Part shown: positions 1-11,197 of the stretch, in pieces | Position numbering within the stretch: position 1 is the first letter of the stretch | How the letters are laid out: each line of letters opens with the position of its first letter | NCBI GenBank assembly: GCA_963834365.1 | Contig: CAWIBS010000035.1 | Location: 1-64,000 of the forward strand | Origin: CAWJAP01 sp963834365 | GTDB lineage: Bacteria > Acidobacteriota > Vicinamibacteria > Vicinamibacterales > Vicinamibacteraceae | Reading direction: 5' to 3' | Length of the DNA stretch: 64,000 nt | Made by a program: the position numbers and the translations under genes | Notes under the pieces: model-generated | Database searches by the model: none | What the model saw: the letters and a program-made list of their open reading frames with translations, nothing else | Told to the model about the DNA's origin: nothing

Positions 1-18
1 TGAGCACTGAGGTAGCGG

Positions 19-1181
19 ATGGCGTTCATCACCGTCGACGGGATTCGTTCCTATTACCGCCTCGAAGGCGCCGATGGCCTGCCTGTCGTCGTGCTCAGCC
101 ACTCGCTGGGTCAGGACCACACGATGTGGGACGGCCAGATGCCGGACCTGCTGGCGCGGTTCCGGGTGCTCCGCTACGACGTGCGCGGACACGGCGCGAC
201 CGACGCCCCGGAGGGCGACTACACGATCGAGGAACTGGGGCGCGATGCGCTCGCGCTGCTCGACGCCTTGCATCTCGAGCGCGTGGCGTGGTGCGGGCTC
301 TCGCTCGGCGGCATGGTGGGCCAGTGGCTGGCCGTTCACGTGCCGGAGCGGCTCTCGCATCTCGTGCTGGCGAACACGTCGCCGCGCATCGCCGATCCGG
401 CCGGCATGGAAGCGCGGCGGACGACCGTGCTCGCACGCGGCATGTCGGCAGTGGTCGAGATCGCGATGTCGCGCTTTTTCACCCCGGCGCTGATCGAGGC
501 GAATCCCGCCCGCGTGGCGTCGGCGCGCGACACCTTCCTCACGACCAGTCCGGTCGGCTACGCCAGTTGCTGTGCTGCGCTCCGGGACTTCGACGGCAAC
601 GCGGCGCTCGGCCGCATTGGCACGCCGACGCTCGTCATCAGCGGCGACGCCGACGTCGCGATGCCCTTCGACAATCATGCGGCGCGGCTGGGTTGCGGAT
701 CGCGGCGGCGAGGGTCGTTCGACTGCTCGCGCCGCATCTGTCGAACCTCGCGCTGCCGCACGCGTTCACGCGAGCCGTCCTCGAGTTCCTCGCGGCGCCT
801 TCGCGCGAGGCGTTCGACGCCGGGCTCGACGTGCGTCGTGCGATCCTCGGCGAGGCGCACGTCTCGCGCGCTCTGGAGTCGGCAACCGATCTCACCCGCG
901 CGTTTCAGCAGCTGATCACGCGGTACGCATGGGGCGGCATCTGGACCCGGCCCGGCCTCGACCACCGCACGCGGCGGTTGCTCGTGCTCGCCACGACCGT
1001 CGCGCTCGGCCGCTGGGAGGAATTTCGCCTGCACCTCGCGGCGGGCCTCGACCGCGATCTCGAGTGGAGCGAGGTCGAAGAGGTCCTGCTGCAGAGCGCG
1101 GTCTACGCCGGCGTGCCGGCGGCCAACACCGCGTTCACGATCGCGGCGGAGGAATACGATCGGCGGCGGGCCAATCCGTGA
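19..1181 (+). CDS. pcaL: 3-oxoadipate enol-lactonase / 4-carboxymuconolactone decarboxylase fusion (frameshifted)
   Basis: The N-terminal ~235 residues are an alpha/beta hydrolase like PcaD: an oxyanion stretch SHSLG near residue 27, the nucleophile elbow GLSLGG with Ser95, and a conserved GDAD strand. The C-terminal part is a carboxymuconolactone decarboxylase like PcaC (ITRYAWG, RPGLD, ALGRWEE and GVPAAN motifs). Fusions of this kind (PcaL) catalyse two consecutive steps of the protocatechuate branch of the beta-ketoadipate pathway in the cytoplasm. The reading frame changes near position 690, between the hydrolase core and its last helix (HLSNLALP), and both sides match the family, so one indel is the likely cause. 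A GAGG Shine-Dalgarno lies six bases before ATG 19. No other pca gene is visible in the window. Confidence 0.85.
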
Positions 1182-1189
1182 GCGTCCGG

Positions 1190-1437
1190 TCTCTGGTCTC
1201 TGGTCTCTGGCTTTGGTCGTTGGTCTTTGGTCTTTGGTAGCTGGTAGCTGGTGACTGGTCGCTGGTCTTCGGTCTTACGACCGGGCTACGGACTACGGAC
1301 TACCGGACCTGCGGAAGGACTCTGACAGGCCCGTAGTCCGTAGCCTGTAGCCTGTAGCCCGTCTTCGGTCTTCGGTAGTTGGTCGCTGGTCGCTGGTCGT
1401 TGTCTCTGGTAGTTGGTAGTTGGTAGTTGGTAGTTCC
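1190..1437. repeat. CTGGT-type pentamer tract with internal inverted repeat
   Basis: This gene-free stretch is built of degenerate pentamers (GTCTCTGGT, GGTAGCTGGT, AGTTGGT) running up to the next start codon. Inside it, GGCTACGGACTACGGACTAC-like sequence (about 1275-1295) faces its partial reverse complement GTAGTCCGTAGCCTGTAGCC (about 1329-1358). A related tract occurs in the opposite sense near 49.3 kb. Its function is unknown. Confidence 0.7.
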
Positions 1438-1438
1438 T

Positions 1439-3078
1439 ATGTCCTCTCGACGACGCTTCCTGACGGAGCTTGGGGGTGCTGGCGCGGCACTTGCGGCCGG
1501 ACCATGGCTCGCCCGCACCGGCCACGCGCAGACCAGTCGCGCCGCGGCCCGTGTGATGGTCGCGCAGGTGCGCGAACGCTCCCCGTTCGACCGCCGTCTC
1601 CTCGGCGCGTTCCTGGAGCACATCGGCCGCGCTGTCTACACCGGGGTGTACGAGCCAGGGTCGCCGCGCGCCGACGCCAACGGGTTCCGCACCGACGTCG
1701 CGGCGGAGGTGAAGGCGCTGGGCGTGCCGACCATGCGGTATCCGGGGGGCAACTTCGTGTCGGGCTACAACTGGCTCGACGGCGTGGGGCCCAAGGCGCA
1801 GCGGCCCACGGTGCTCGAGCGCGCCTGGAACTCGATCGAGACCAATCAGTTCGGGACCAACGAGTTCATGGAGTGGTGCCGGCTGGTGGGCACAGAGCCG
1901 CTGCTCGCCGTGAATCTCGGTACCGGCACGCCGGAAATGGCGGCGGCGTACGTCGAGTACTGCAACCTGCCCGGCGGCACCAAATGGAGCAACCTCCGTC
2001 AATCCCACGGCTACGAGCGTCCGCACGCGGTCGGCACCTGGTGCCTCGGCAACGAGATGGACGGCCCCTGGCAGATCGGCCACATGCCGGCGCGCGACTA
2101 CGGGCGCAAGGCCCGCGATGCCGCCCAGCAGATGCGCGTCATCGACCCGAAGCTGCAGCTCGTCGCCTGCGGCTCGAGCAGCCCCGGCATGCCCACCTAT
2201 CTCGTCTGGGATCGCGAGATGCTCGAAGAGTGCTACGACCAGGTGGACGCCATCTCGCTGCACAACTACTACGGCAACACCACCGAGCTCACCGGCGGCA
2301 GCACGGCCCGCTACCTGGCGATGAACCTGGACATGGAGCGGCAGATTCGCGAGATCGCGACCGTCTGCGACTACGTGCAGGGGCTGCGGAAGACGTCGAA
2401 GCGGCTGTGGCTCTCCTTCGACGAATGGAACGTCTGGTACCGCGCCCGTGACGGCAGCTTCACCGATGGCCAGCGGCGCGTCGCGCCGCCGCTGGTCGAG
2501 GAGGTCTACAACCTCGAGGATGCGTTGCTGATCGGCGGGTTCGTGAACACGCTGCTCCGCCAGTCGGACCGCGTGCGCATCGGCTGCCTGGCGCAGATCG
2601 TCAACGTCATCGCGCCGCTGCTGACCAACGCGACGTCGGTCCTGCGGCAAAGCATCTACTACCCCTATGCCTGGGCGCTGAAGTACGCGCGAGGACGGGT
2701 GCTCGACCTCGGGGTCGAATGCGAAACCTATCCGATCAAGGCGGCCGGGACTGCGGCGCGACTTCGCGCGGGACGAGCAGGTGCCCTACCTCGACGTGGC
2801 CGCGACGATCGATCCGCAGAACGGCCAGGTCTGCGTGCTGATCCTCAATCGCGATCTCGACGCTGCGCGCGAGCGTGGTCATCGAATGGGGGACCCCGGC
2901 GCCGACGCGGGTCCTGGCCTGCGAGACCCTGACCGGCCCGGACCTGAAGGCGTTCAACACCTTCGAGGCGGCGCAGCGGGTGGCGCCGCGGCCGCTCGAC
3001 CCGCCCGCCGCCGGTCCGAAGATGACCCTCGCGCTGCCGGCACGCTCGTATACCGTGCTGCACCTCGCCATGGCTTAG
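1439..3078 (+). CDS. GH51 alpha-L-arabinofuranosidase with Tat-like leader (two frameshifts)
   Basis: This is an exported glycoside hydrolase predicted to release terminal arabinofuranose from arabinan or arabinoxylan. The leader RRRFLTELGGAGAA is Tat-like. The TIM-barrel landmarks are clear: RYPGGNF near residue 100, the acid/base glutamate in CLGNEMDGPW (about E206), and the nucleophile in SFDEWNVWY (about E329). After YPIKAAG the frame shifts near 2750 to LDVAATIDPQNG, then again near 2865 to VIEWGTPAPTRV, and ends in the usual C-terminal beta-sandwich (ALPARSYTVLHL). The start is taken at ATG 1439, just before the Tat motif, rather than TTG 1427 inside the repeat. It lies directly upstream of the TonB receptors, which suggests a shared role in plant polysaccharide use. 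A second GH51 lies at 21.6 kb. Confidence 0.88.
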
Positions 3079-3100
3079 ACCGGAGTGCACTGCTGTTGAC

Positions 3101-3209
3101 GTAGTGTCCGGCTTTCAGCCGGACCCAGGAGTCCGCCTAAACGGAGCGCACTTTGTTGTGTGTGGACGAGGCCTAGGCCTGCCGCCCGCTGGCCGGACTG
3201 AAGTCCGGC
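3101..3209. repeat. Short hairpin repeats in the GH51-TonB receptor gap
   Basis: The 260 bp gap contains a copy of the GTAGTGTCCGGC-type hairpin (3101-3125, loop carrying an extra T), a decayed GTCCGCC-TAAA unit (about 3131-3150) and GCCGGAC-TGAA-GTCCGGC (about 3192-3209). These belong to the hairpin family found in several intergenic regions of this window. No ORF is evident in the gap. Confidence 0.65.
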
Positions 3210-3338
3210 GACCTTGGCGGGCCGAGCTAGGGGGGTCGGACCGACGCGGCGGCTTACGGCCCGTGTAACCGCACTTACGGTCCGTGTAACCGCAAATTTA
3301 CCGCCCACCCAGCGCCGGCCGAATCGACCAGATCAATC

Positions 3339-3365
3339 TTGACAAACACACTAGTTGGCTATAGC
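3339..3365 (+). promoter_or_regulatory. Putative sigma70-type promoter of TonB receptor copy 1
   Basis: TTGACA (3339-3344) is followed after 15 bases by TATAGC (3360-3365). The whole leader of about 130 bp down to the start codon is repeated almost unchanged in front of the second receptor. Both boxes survive in both copies, which supports a functional promoter. Confidence 0.55.
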
Positions 3366-3464
3366 GTTCGTCTCGCCGTAAACGTTCACGATGCTGAGCT
3401 GGCTACCCCTGTAGTCGGCCCGCCATTCGCCGTGACCGTGTCCGACCTCGTCCTGGAGGCAGAC

Positions 3465-6400
3465 ATGCCAGGCTTTCCTCAGCCGCGACCCGCGTCATCG
3501 TCCTCGGGCTCGCGCTCACGTTCGGTACCGAGCACGTCCCTCTTCGCCCAGCGCGCCGACCGCGCCACCATCAGCGGCGTCGTCACCGACAATCAGGGGG
3601 CCTCGGTCCCGGGCGCGACGGTCACCATCAAGAACGAGGACACCGGCGTCGAGTCCGTCCTGGTGACCAACAACACGGGGGCCTACGCGGGCCCGCCATT
3701 GGTCCTCGGCCGGTACTCGGTGACTGTGGACCTGGCCGGATTCAAGAAGACCGTCTCCTCGGGAATCCTCCTCCAGGGCGGCGATGCGATCCGCCATGAC
3801 ATCGCGCTGACGGTCGGCGACCTCACCGAGTCGGTCGAAGTCAGGGCGGCCACGGGGATCAGCGAGACGCGGCCGGACGTGAGCCACACCGTGGACGAGA
3901 GTACTACCAGGACCTTCCGTTCGTGACCGGCTCCGACGTGCGCCTGGCGGAGTCGGTGCTGCTCATGCAGCCGGGCTACCTGCCGATGCGGCCGAACGGC
4001 GACCCGATGTTCCGCGGCAGCCAGTTCAACTCGCGGATCAACGGCGGCCAGGCGATGGCCACCGAGAACTTCTTCGACGGCGCGGCATTCGGCTACGCCA
4101 GCGGCCATCAGCAGAGCCACGAGAGCACACCGCCGCTCGAGTCCGTCCAGGAAGTGAAGGTCATCACGACCACCTACTCCGCGCAGTACGGGCACACCAG
4201 CGGCGGCTTCATCGAGTACTCCAGCAAGTCGGGCACCAACGCGTTCCACGGCAGCGTGTACCAGTACATGGCGGACGACGCGTTCAACCAGAACACCGTG
4301 TTCGCCGAGCGGGGCGGGATCGACAAGACGCCGATCCGCAACGACAACTTCGGCTTCACGCTCGGCGGTCCCGTCCGTGTGCCCGGCTACGACGGCCGCA
4401 ACAAGACGCACTTCTTCACCAACATCGACTACACCCGCATCCGCTCGGGCACGATCGCCGGCTTCGGCAACACGACGCCGACCGACGCCTTCAAGGACGG
4501 GAACTTCGGCGCGCTGCTGACCAACAACCAGATTGGCACCGATGCGCTGGGTCGGGCGATCCTGGCGGGGCAGGTCTTCGATCCGCAGACGACGCGGATG
4601 GTCAACGGCATTCCTGTGCGGGATGCGTTCCCGGGCAACGTCATTCCCGCCGGCCACCCGCTCAGGAGCGTGGTCGCCTCGCGCATCGTGCCGTTGATGG
4701 TGGAACCCGACCGCGCAGGGCTCGCCAACAACGTCGCCGGCGTCGGCGTGGGCGACCAGACGTGGGAGCTGGACGCGCGGAACATCATGGCCCGCGTCGA
4801 CCACAACTTCACGCCGGCCTTCAAGTCGAGCACCAGCTTCTACTGGAACCGCCGTCCCTCGGTGCGCAACTGCGAAGGCGTGGACGGGTGCAACTACGAG
4901 TTCAATCCCGAGACGGAGTCGGCCCAGAACACCGAGTACTACGGGAGCGGGTTCTTCCAGCGCATCTCCACGCACCATGCGCACCAGCAGTTCGACTGGA
5001 TCATCAGCAACAACCTGCTGAGCCACTCGACGGTCGCGTGGGACCGCTGGTTCATGGGGGGCAATCACCTGTCAGCCGGTGCGAACTGGCCGCAGCGACT
5101 GTGGGAAGGCACCGCCAGTCCGGCCGGTGGAATTGTCGCGCAGGATGCCGGACCGCCGACGATGCGATTCAACGGCGGCAGCGTCCCCTACACACCGATC
5201 GGGCTCGAGGGATGGCCGAATTTCGGCTTCGAGAAGAACGACCGCTGGCAGTTCTCGAGCGACATCACGTGGGTGAAGGGGCGTCACGCGATCAAATCGG
5301 GATTCGAGTTCCGCCATCACAACTTCCCGTCCCGCGGCTGGGCCGGCAGGCGCCACGGCGGGTAATTTCACCTTCAACCGCCTCGGCACCGCGGGGTTCG
5401 ACGCGTCCGGGAACAACCTGAACCAGACCGGCGACCCGTTTGCCTCCTTCCTGCTGGGGCAGGTCCACGATTCGAATCAGCTCATCCCGGTGTTCCATAC
5501 CTTCCGGGAGACATATACCGCCCTGTTCGTCAACGACGAGTTCAAGCTTTCGGACAAGCTGACGCTGACCGCCGGCATGCGCTTCGACTATGAGTCGGCC
5601 CGAACCGAACGCGAGGACCAGGTCCTCGACCTTCAGCCCGACGACACCGAATCCCGGAGCGGGAAAAATTCCGGGCGCGATGATCTTCGCGGGAGACGGT
5701 CCGGGCCGCTCGGGACAGCGCAAGTTCGAGGACGTCCCCAAGGATGCCTGGGGTCCGCGCCTGGGCTTCGCCTATCGAATCGACGACAAGCAGGCCCTTC
5801 GCGGGGGCTACGGGATCTACTACGCGAACGTTGCGTTCAACCAGGGCGGAGCGCCGACGCAGGGATTCGCATCGGCCCCATTCGCGCCGAACAACACCAA
5901 CGGCATCTTCCCCGCACATCACCTGGACGCGGGCTTTCCCGCGGACAGAGTCCAGTTTCCGCCGTTCATCGATCCCACAATCAATATCGGTGGGAACGTC
6001 ATCGCCGTCAACCCTGATGGTCTGACGCTGCCGCGGTTCCAGAACTGGTCGGTGACGTACCAACGGCAGCTCGCCGACAACATGATGCTGACCACTTCCT
6101 ACATCGGGAATCGCGGAAGCCGGCTGAACCACCACTGGCAGACGTATGGAGTCGACGCGAACATGAACCATCCCGATGTGCTGGCGCTTGGCACACCGGT
6201 GCTGCAGGCCAACATCAACTCGGCAACTGGCCCGGAACGCCGGCATCACGCCGCCTTATCCCGGATTCACCGGCAATGTGGCCCAGGCGCTGCGGATGTA
6301 CCCGCAGTACCAGAACGTCCAATGGCGCGGAAACCCGGTTGGCCGGAGCCAATACCACGCGGCGGAAGTGGTACTGGAGCGTCGGTTCTCGCGTGGTCTG

Positions 6401-7066
6401 CAGGCGCGTATCGCCTACACGTATTCCCACCTCATGAACAATGGCGCCGAGGTTGGACAGGGCGGTGACGGCCGCAACGCTGGCATTCAGAATCCTGCCG
6501 ATCCGCTGCCATGGATCCTGAGCGACGACGACACGCCGCACGTCGTGCTGAGCGGGTTCACCTGGGAGGTCCCCGGCCCCGATGCAGGTGCGATGAAGCA
6601 CGTGCTCGGTGGCTGGAACGTCAGCGGCATCCTGCGCTACGAGAGCGGCCGGCCGATGACCGTCACCATGACCAACGACCTTGCCGGGTTGCTTTTCAAC
6701 ACTCAGAAGCGGCCCAACCAGGTCGGCGAGGGCATGGCGGACTTCGACGACTTCGATCCGTTCGAGGATCGGTACTACAACCGTGACGGATGGGCGGATC
6801 CGGGGCCGCTCCAGTTCGGGAACGCTCCAGAACGTGACGGCGACGTGCGCGGGTTCAGGAACTTCACCGAGGACTTCAACATCTTCAAAGTGTTCCAGAT
6901 CACCGAACAGAAGAGACTCCGGTTCGAGCTCCAGGTCGGCAACCTCTTCAACCGCACGGTCTACTGCAATCCCGCGTCGAACTGGAGCGCGACAGACTTC
7001 GGGCAGGTGTTCACGCAGTGCAACACCGCGCGGTCCGCGCAGCTCGGGTTCCGCTTCGACTTTTAG
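3465..7066 (+). CDS. Oar-like TonB-dependent receptor, tandem copy 1 (several frameshifts)
   Basis: This is an outer-membrane receptor of about 1200 residues. The order is: signal sequence (its hydrophobic core, RVIVLGLAL, lies in another frame near 3490), carboxypeptidase-regulatory beta-sandwich (ISGVVTDNQG... GRYSVTVDLAGF), plug (QPGYLPMRPNGDP, INGGQAMATENFFDG, IQEVKV-like sequence, SKSGTN), and a long barrel ending LGFRFDF with a terminal Phe. ATG 3465 has GGAGG five bases upstream. The frame changes near 3490, 3900, 5360, 5625 and 6230, but all segments align in order with copy 2, so the gene is probably intact in the cell. It is predicted to import a large substrate, possibly oligosaccharide, judging from the flanking arabinofuranosidases. 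The substrate is not shown by the sequence. Confidence 0.88.
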
Positions 7067-7093
7067 GTCATATTCGACCGACACAACCTACTG

Positions 7094-7133
7094 CCGCCCT
7101 TCCGGAGCCCATTACCGGCTCCCGGAAGGGCGG
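7094..7133 (+). terminator. Strong hairpin after TonB receptor copy 1
   Basis: CCGCCCTTCCGG-AGCC (7094-7109) pairs with GGCTCCCGGAAGGGCGG (7117-7133) with a single bulge and a loop of about seven bases, starting 28 bp after the stop codon. There is only a short T run after it, so termination is likely but its mechanism is uncertain. Confidence 0.6.
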
Positions 7134-7282
7134 AGCTTTCGTGCGGCAGTCCAACCCGACGCGTGGATTCAGACTGCTCAGACGTAGCGGCGGATGCACG
7201 GAACGAACCCAGAGAAGCGGCACGACAACTCACCGTGATCGCAGGCGGGTCCGAATCGACCAGATCATCGACCAGATCAATG

Positions 7283-7309
7283 TTGACAAAGACACTAGTT
7301 GGCTATTAG
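7283..7309 (+). promoter_or_regulatory. Putative promoter of TonB receptor copy 2 (duplicate of the first)
   Basis: TTGACA (7283-7288), 15 bases, then TATTAG (7304-7309). The upstream element GAATCGACCAGATCA is partly doubled here compared with copy 1. The following leader to ATG 7411 is nearly identical to that of copy 1. Confidence 0.55.
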
Positions 7310-7410
7310 CGTTCATACGCGCCGTAAACGTTCACGATGCTGAGCTGGCTACCTCTGTAGTCGGCCTGCTATTCGCCGTGACCGTGTCCGACCTCGTCCT
7401 GGAGGCAGAC

Positions 7411-10400
7411 ATGCACAGGCTTTTCGCAGCCGCGACCCGCGTCATCGTCCTCGGGCTCGCGCTCACGTTCGGGTACCAGCACTTCCCTCTTCGCCCAGCG
7501 GTCCGACCGCGCCACCATCAGCGGCGTCGTCACCGACAATCAGGGGGCCGCGGTCCCGGGCGCGACGGTCACCATCAAGAACGAGGACACCGGCGTCGAG
7601 TCCGTTCTGGTGACCAACAGCTCGGGGGCCTACACGGGCCCGCCATTGGTCCTCGGCCGGTACTCGGTGACTGTGGACCTGGCCGGATTCAAGAAGACCG
7701 TCTCGTCGGGAATCCTCCTCCAGGGCGGCGATGCGATCCGCCATGACATCGCGCTGCAGGTCGGCGACCTCACCGAGTCGGTCGAAGTCAGGGCGGCCAC
7801 GGGGATCAGCGAGACGCGGCCGGACGTGAGCCACACCGTGGACGAGAAGTACTACCAGGACCTTCCGTTCGTGACCGGCTCCGACGTGCGCCTGGCCGAA
7901 TCGGTGCTGCTCATGCAGCCGGGCTACCTGCCGATGCGGCCGAACGGCGACCCGATGTTCCGCGGCAGCCAGTTCAACTCGCGCATCAACGGCGGCCAGG
8001 CGATGGCCACCGAGAACTTCTTCGACGGCGCGGCATTCGGCTACGCGAGCGGCCATCAGCAGAGCCACGAGAGCACGCCGCCGGTCGAGTCCATCCAGGA
8101 AGTGAAGGTCATCTCGACGACCTACTCCGCGCAGTACGGGCACACCAGCGGCGGCTTCATCGAGTACTCGAGCAAGTCGGGCACGAACGTCGTTCCGCGG
8201 CAGCGTCTACGAGTACATGGCGGACGACGCGTTCAACAAGAACACGGTCTTCGCCGAGGAGGGCGGGATCGACAAGACGCCGATCCGCAACGACAACTTC
8301 GGCTTCACGCTCGGCGGTCCCGTCCGCCTGCCCGGCTACGACGGCCGCAACAAGACGCACTTCTTCACCAACATCGACTACACGCGCATCCGCTCGGGCA
8401 CCATCGCCGGCTTCGGCAACACGACGCCGATCGACGCCTTCAAGGACGGTAACTTCAGCGCGCTGCTGACGAACAACCAGATTGCACGGACGCGCTGGGG
8501 CGGGCGATCTTCCAGGGGCAGATTTTCGATCCCCAGACGACACGGATGGTGAACAGCATTCCCGTGCGCGATGCGTTCCCGGGCAACGTCATTCCCGCCG
8601 GCCACCCGCTCCGCAGCGCGGTCGCCTCGCGCGATCGTGCCGTTGATGGTGCAGCCCGACCGCGAAGGGCTCGCCAACAACGTCGCCGGCATCGGGACGG
8701 GCGACCAGACGTGGGAGCTCGACGCGCGGAACATCATGGCCCGCGTCGACCACAACTTCACGCCGGCCTTCAAGGCGAGCACGAGCTTCTACTGGAACCG
8801 CCGTCCCTCGGTGCGCAACTGCGAAGGCGTGGACGGCTGCAACTACGAGTTCAATCCCGAGACGGAGTCGGCACAGAACACCGACTACTACGGCAACGGG
8901 TTCTTCCAGCGCATCTCCACGCACCATGCGCACCAGCAGTTCGACTGGATCATCAGCAACAACCTGCTGAGCCACTCGACGGTCGCGTGGGACCGCTGGT
9001 TCATGGGCGGCAATCACCTGTCGGCCGGCGCGAACTGGCCGCAGCGGCTGTGGGAAGGCACCGCCAGTCCGACCGGCGGCATCGTCGCTCAGGATGCCGG
9101 GCCGCCGACGATGCGATTCAACGGCGGCAGTGTCCCCTACACGCCAATCGGGCTCGAGGGATGGCCGAGGTTCGGCTTCGAGAAGAACGATCGCTGGCAG
9201 TTCTCGAGCGACATCACGTGGGTGAAGGGCCGTCACGCGATCAAGACGGGATTCGAGTTCCGCCATCACAACTTCCCGGTCCAGCGGCTGGGGGGCAGGC
9301 GGCGTCGCGGGCAACTTCAACTTCGACCGCCTCGGCACCGCCGGGTTCGACGCGTCCGGGAACAACCTGAACCAGACCGGCGATCCGTTTGCGTCCTTCC
9401 TGCTGGGGCAGGTCCACGCGTCGAATCAGACCATCCCGGCGTTCCCGACGTTCCGGGAGACCTACACCGGCGTGTTCGTCAACGACGAGTTCAAGGTCTC
9501 CGACAAGCTGACGCTGACGCTCGGCCTGCGCTTCGACTATCAGTCGGCCCGGACCGAACGCGACGACCAGTACTCGACCTTCAGCCCGACGACGCCGAAC
9601 CCCGGAGCGGGAAACATTCCGGGCGCGGTCATTTTCGCGGGAGACGGTCCGGGCCGCTCCGGCCAGCGCAAGTTCGAGGACGTCCCGAAGGATGCGTGGG
9701 GTCCGCGCGCTGGGCTTCGCGTATCGGCTCGATGACAAACAGGCCCTTCGCGGGGGCTACGGGATCTACTACGCCCACGTCGCGTTCAGCCAGTTCGCGC
9801 GGTACGCCGACGCAGGGATTCGCGTCGAACCCGTTTGCGCCGAACAACACCAACGGCATCTTCCCGGCGCACCACCTGGACGCGGGCTTCCCGGCATCGA
9901 GAGTCCAATTCCCGCCGTTCATCGATCCGACGATCAATCTCGGTGGGAACGTCATTGCGGTCACGCCTGATGGCCTGACGCTGCCGCGCTTCCAGAACTG
10001 GTCGGTCACGTACCAGCGGCAGCTCACCGACAACATGATGCTCGACGTGTCCTATATCGGGAATCGCGGCAGCCGGCTGAACCACCACTTCGAGACGCTG
10101 GGCGTCGGCGCGAACATGAACGATCCCAGCTGTGCTGGCGCTGGGCACGGCGGTGCTGCAGTCCAACATCAACTCGCACCTGGCCCAGGACGCCGGCATC
10201 ACGGCCACCATATCCCGGGTTCAACGGCAACGTGGCCCAGGCGCTGCGGGAGTTCCCGCAGTATCAGGCCATCCAGTGGCGCGGCGTGCCGACCGGCCGG
10301 AGCCAGTACCACGCGATGGAGGTGGTGCTGGAGCGTCGGTTCTCGCGTGGATTGCAGGCGCGCGTCGGCTACACGTTCTCGCGCCTCAAGAACAATGGCG

Positions 10401-11020
10401 CCGAGACCGGGCAGGGAGGTGACGGCCGCAACGGTGGCGTTCAGAACCCTGCCGATCCGCTGCCATGGCTTCTGAGCGACGACGACACGCCGCACGTGCT
10501 GCTGACCGGGTTCACCTGGGAGATCCCCGGCCCCGACGCAGGCGCGATGAAGCACGTGCTCGGTGGCTGGAACCTCAGCGGCATCCTGCGCTACGAGAGC
10601 GGCCGGCCGATGACCATCACCATGACCAACGACCTTGGCGGGTTGCTGTTCAATACGCAGAAGCGGCCAAACCAGGTCGGCGACGGCATGGCGGACGTCA
10701 GCGACTTCGATCCGTTCACTGATATCTACTACAACCGTGATGGCTGGGCGGATCCGGGGCCGCTTCAGTTCGGGAACGCTCCAGAGCGTGACGGCGACGT
10801 GCGCGGGTTCACGAACTTCAGCGAGGACATCAACATCTTCAAGGTGTTCCCGATCACCGAACAGAAGAGACTCCGGTTCGAGCTCCAGGTCGGCAACCTC
10901 TTCAACCGCACGATCTACTGCAATCCGGCCTCGAACTGGAGCGACACGAACTTCGGGCAGGTGTTCACGCAGTGCAACACCGCGCGGTCCGCGCAGCTCG
11001 GGTTCCGCTTCGATTTCTGA
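7411..11020 (+). CDS. Oar-like TonB-dependent receptor, tandem copy 2 (many frameshifts)
   Basis: This is a paralogue of the preceding receptor, with the same domains and long stretches of identical peptide. The leader MHRLFAAATRVIVLGLALTFG is readable here. It is followed by the carboxypeptidase-regulatory domain, the plug, and a barrel ending LGFRFDF. GGAGG lies at 7401-7405 before ATG 7411. The frame changes near 7480, 8190, 8490, 8635, 9295, 9710-9810 and 10130-10225. Comparison with copy 1 shows indels of one or two bases, for example AACGTCGTTCC here against AACGCGTTCC in copy 1. Differences cluster in a few barrel segments (for example VSDFDPFTDIYYN against FDDFDPFEDRYYN), as expected for a diverging duplicate. 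Misassembly of a duplicated region is a less likely alternative because the flanks differ. Confidence 0.87.
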
Positions 11021-11042
11021 GCCCCGAGCTTGCCCGAGCTTC

Positions 11043-11197
11043 GGTAACGGAGGGGACGGAGGGAACGGTTTTAACACGGAGGAACGGAGAAACGGAGACG
11101 AACAGAGAAGAGCCTGATTGTTTCAAGGCTTTCTCCGTTCGCCTCCGTTTCTCCGTTTCTCTGTGTTAAAACCGTTTCCTCCGTGTCCTCCGTTACC
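11043..11197. repeat. Large palindromic element, copy 1
   Basis: GGTAACGGAGG at the left edge is matched by CCTCCGTTACC at the right edge. The arms of about 65 bp pair over most of their length and include GGTTTTAACAC facing GTGTTAAAACC. The centre forms a small extra hairpin, AGCCT...AGGCT, around GATTGTTTCA. It fills the gap between the second TonB receptor and the TPR gene. Three further copies occur at 55.2, 58.3 and 62.5 kb with the same arms and different centres. Confidence 0.9.

Noticed and set aside
3465..11020. Programmed frameshifting or phase variation as the cause of the broken TonB receptors
   Set aside because: The shifts are at different places in the two copies and in many unrelated genes, so sequence error explains them better.
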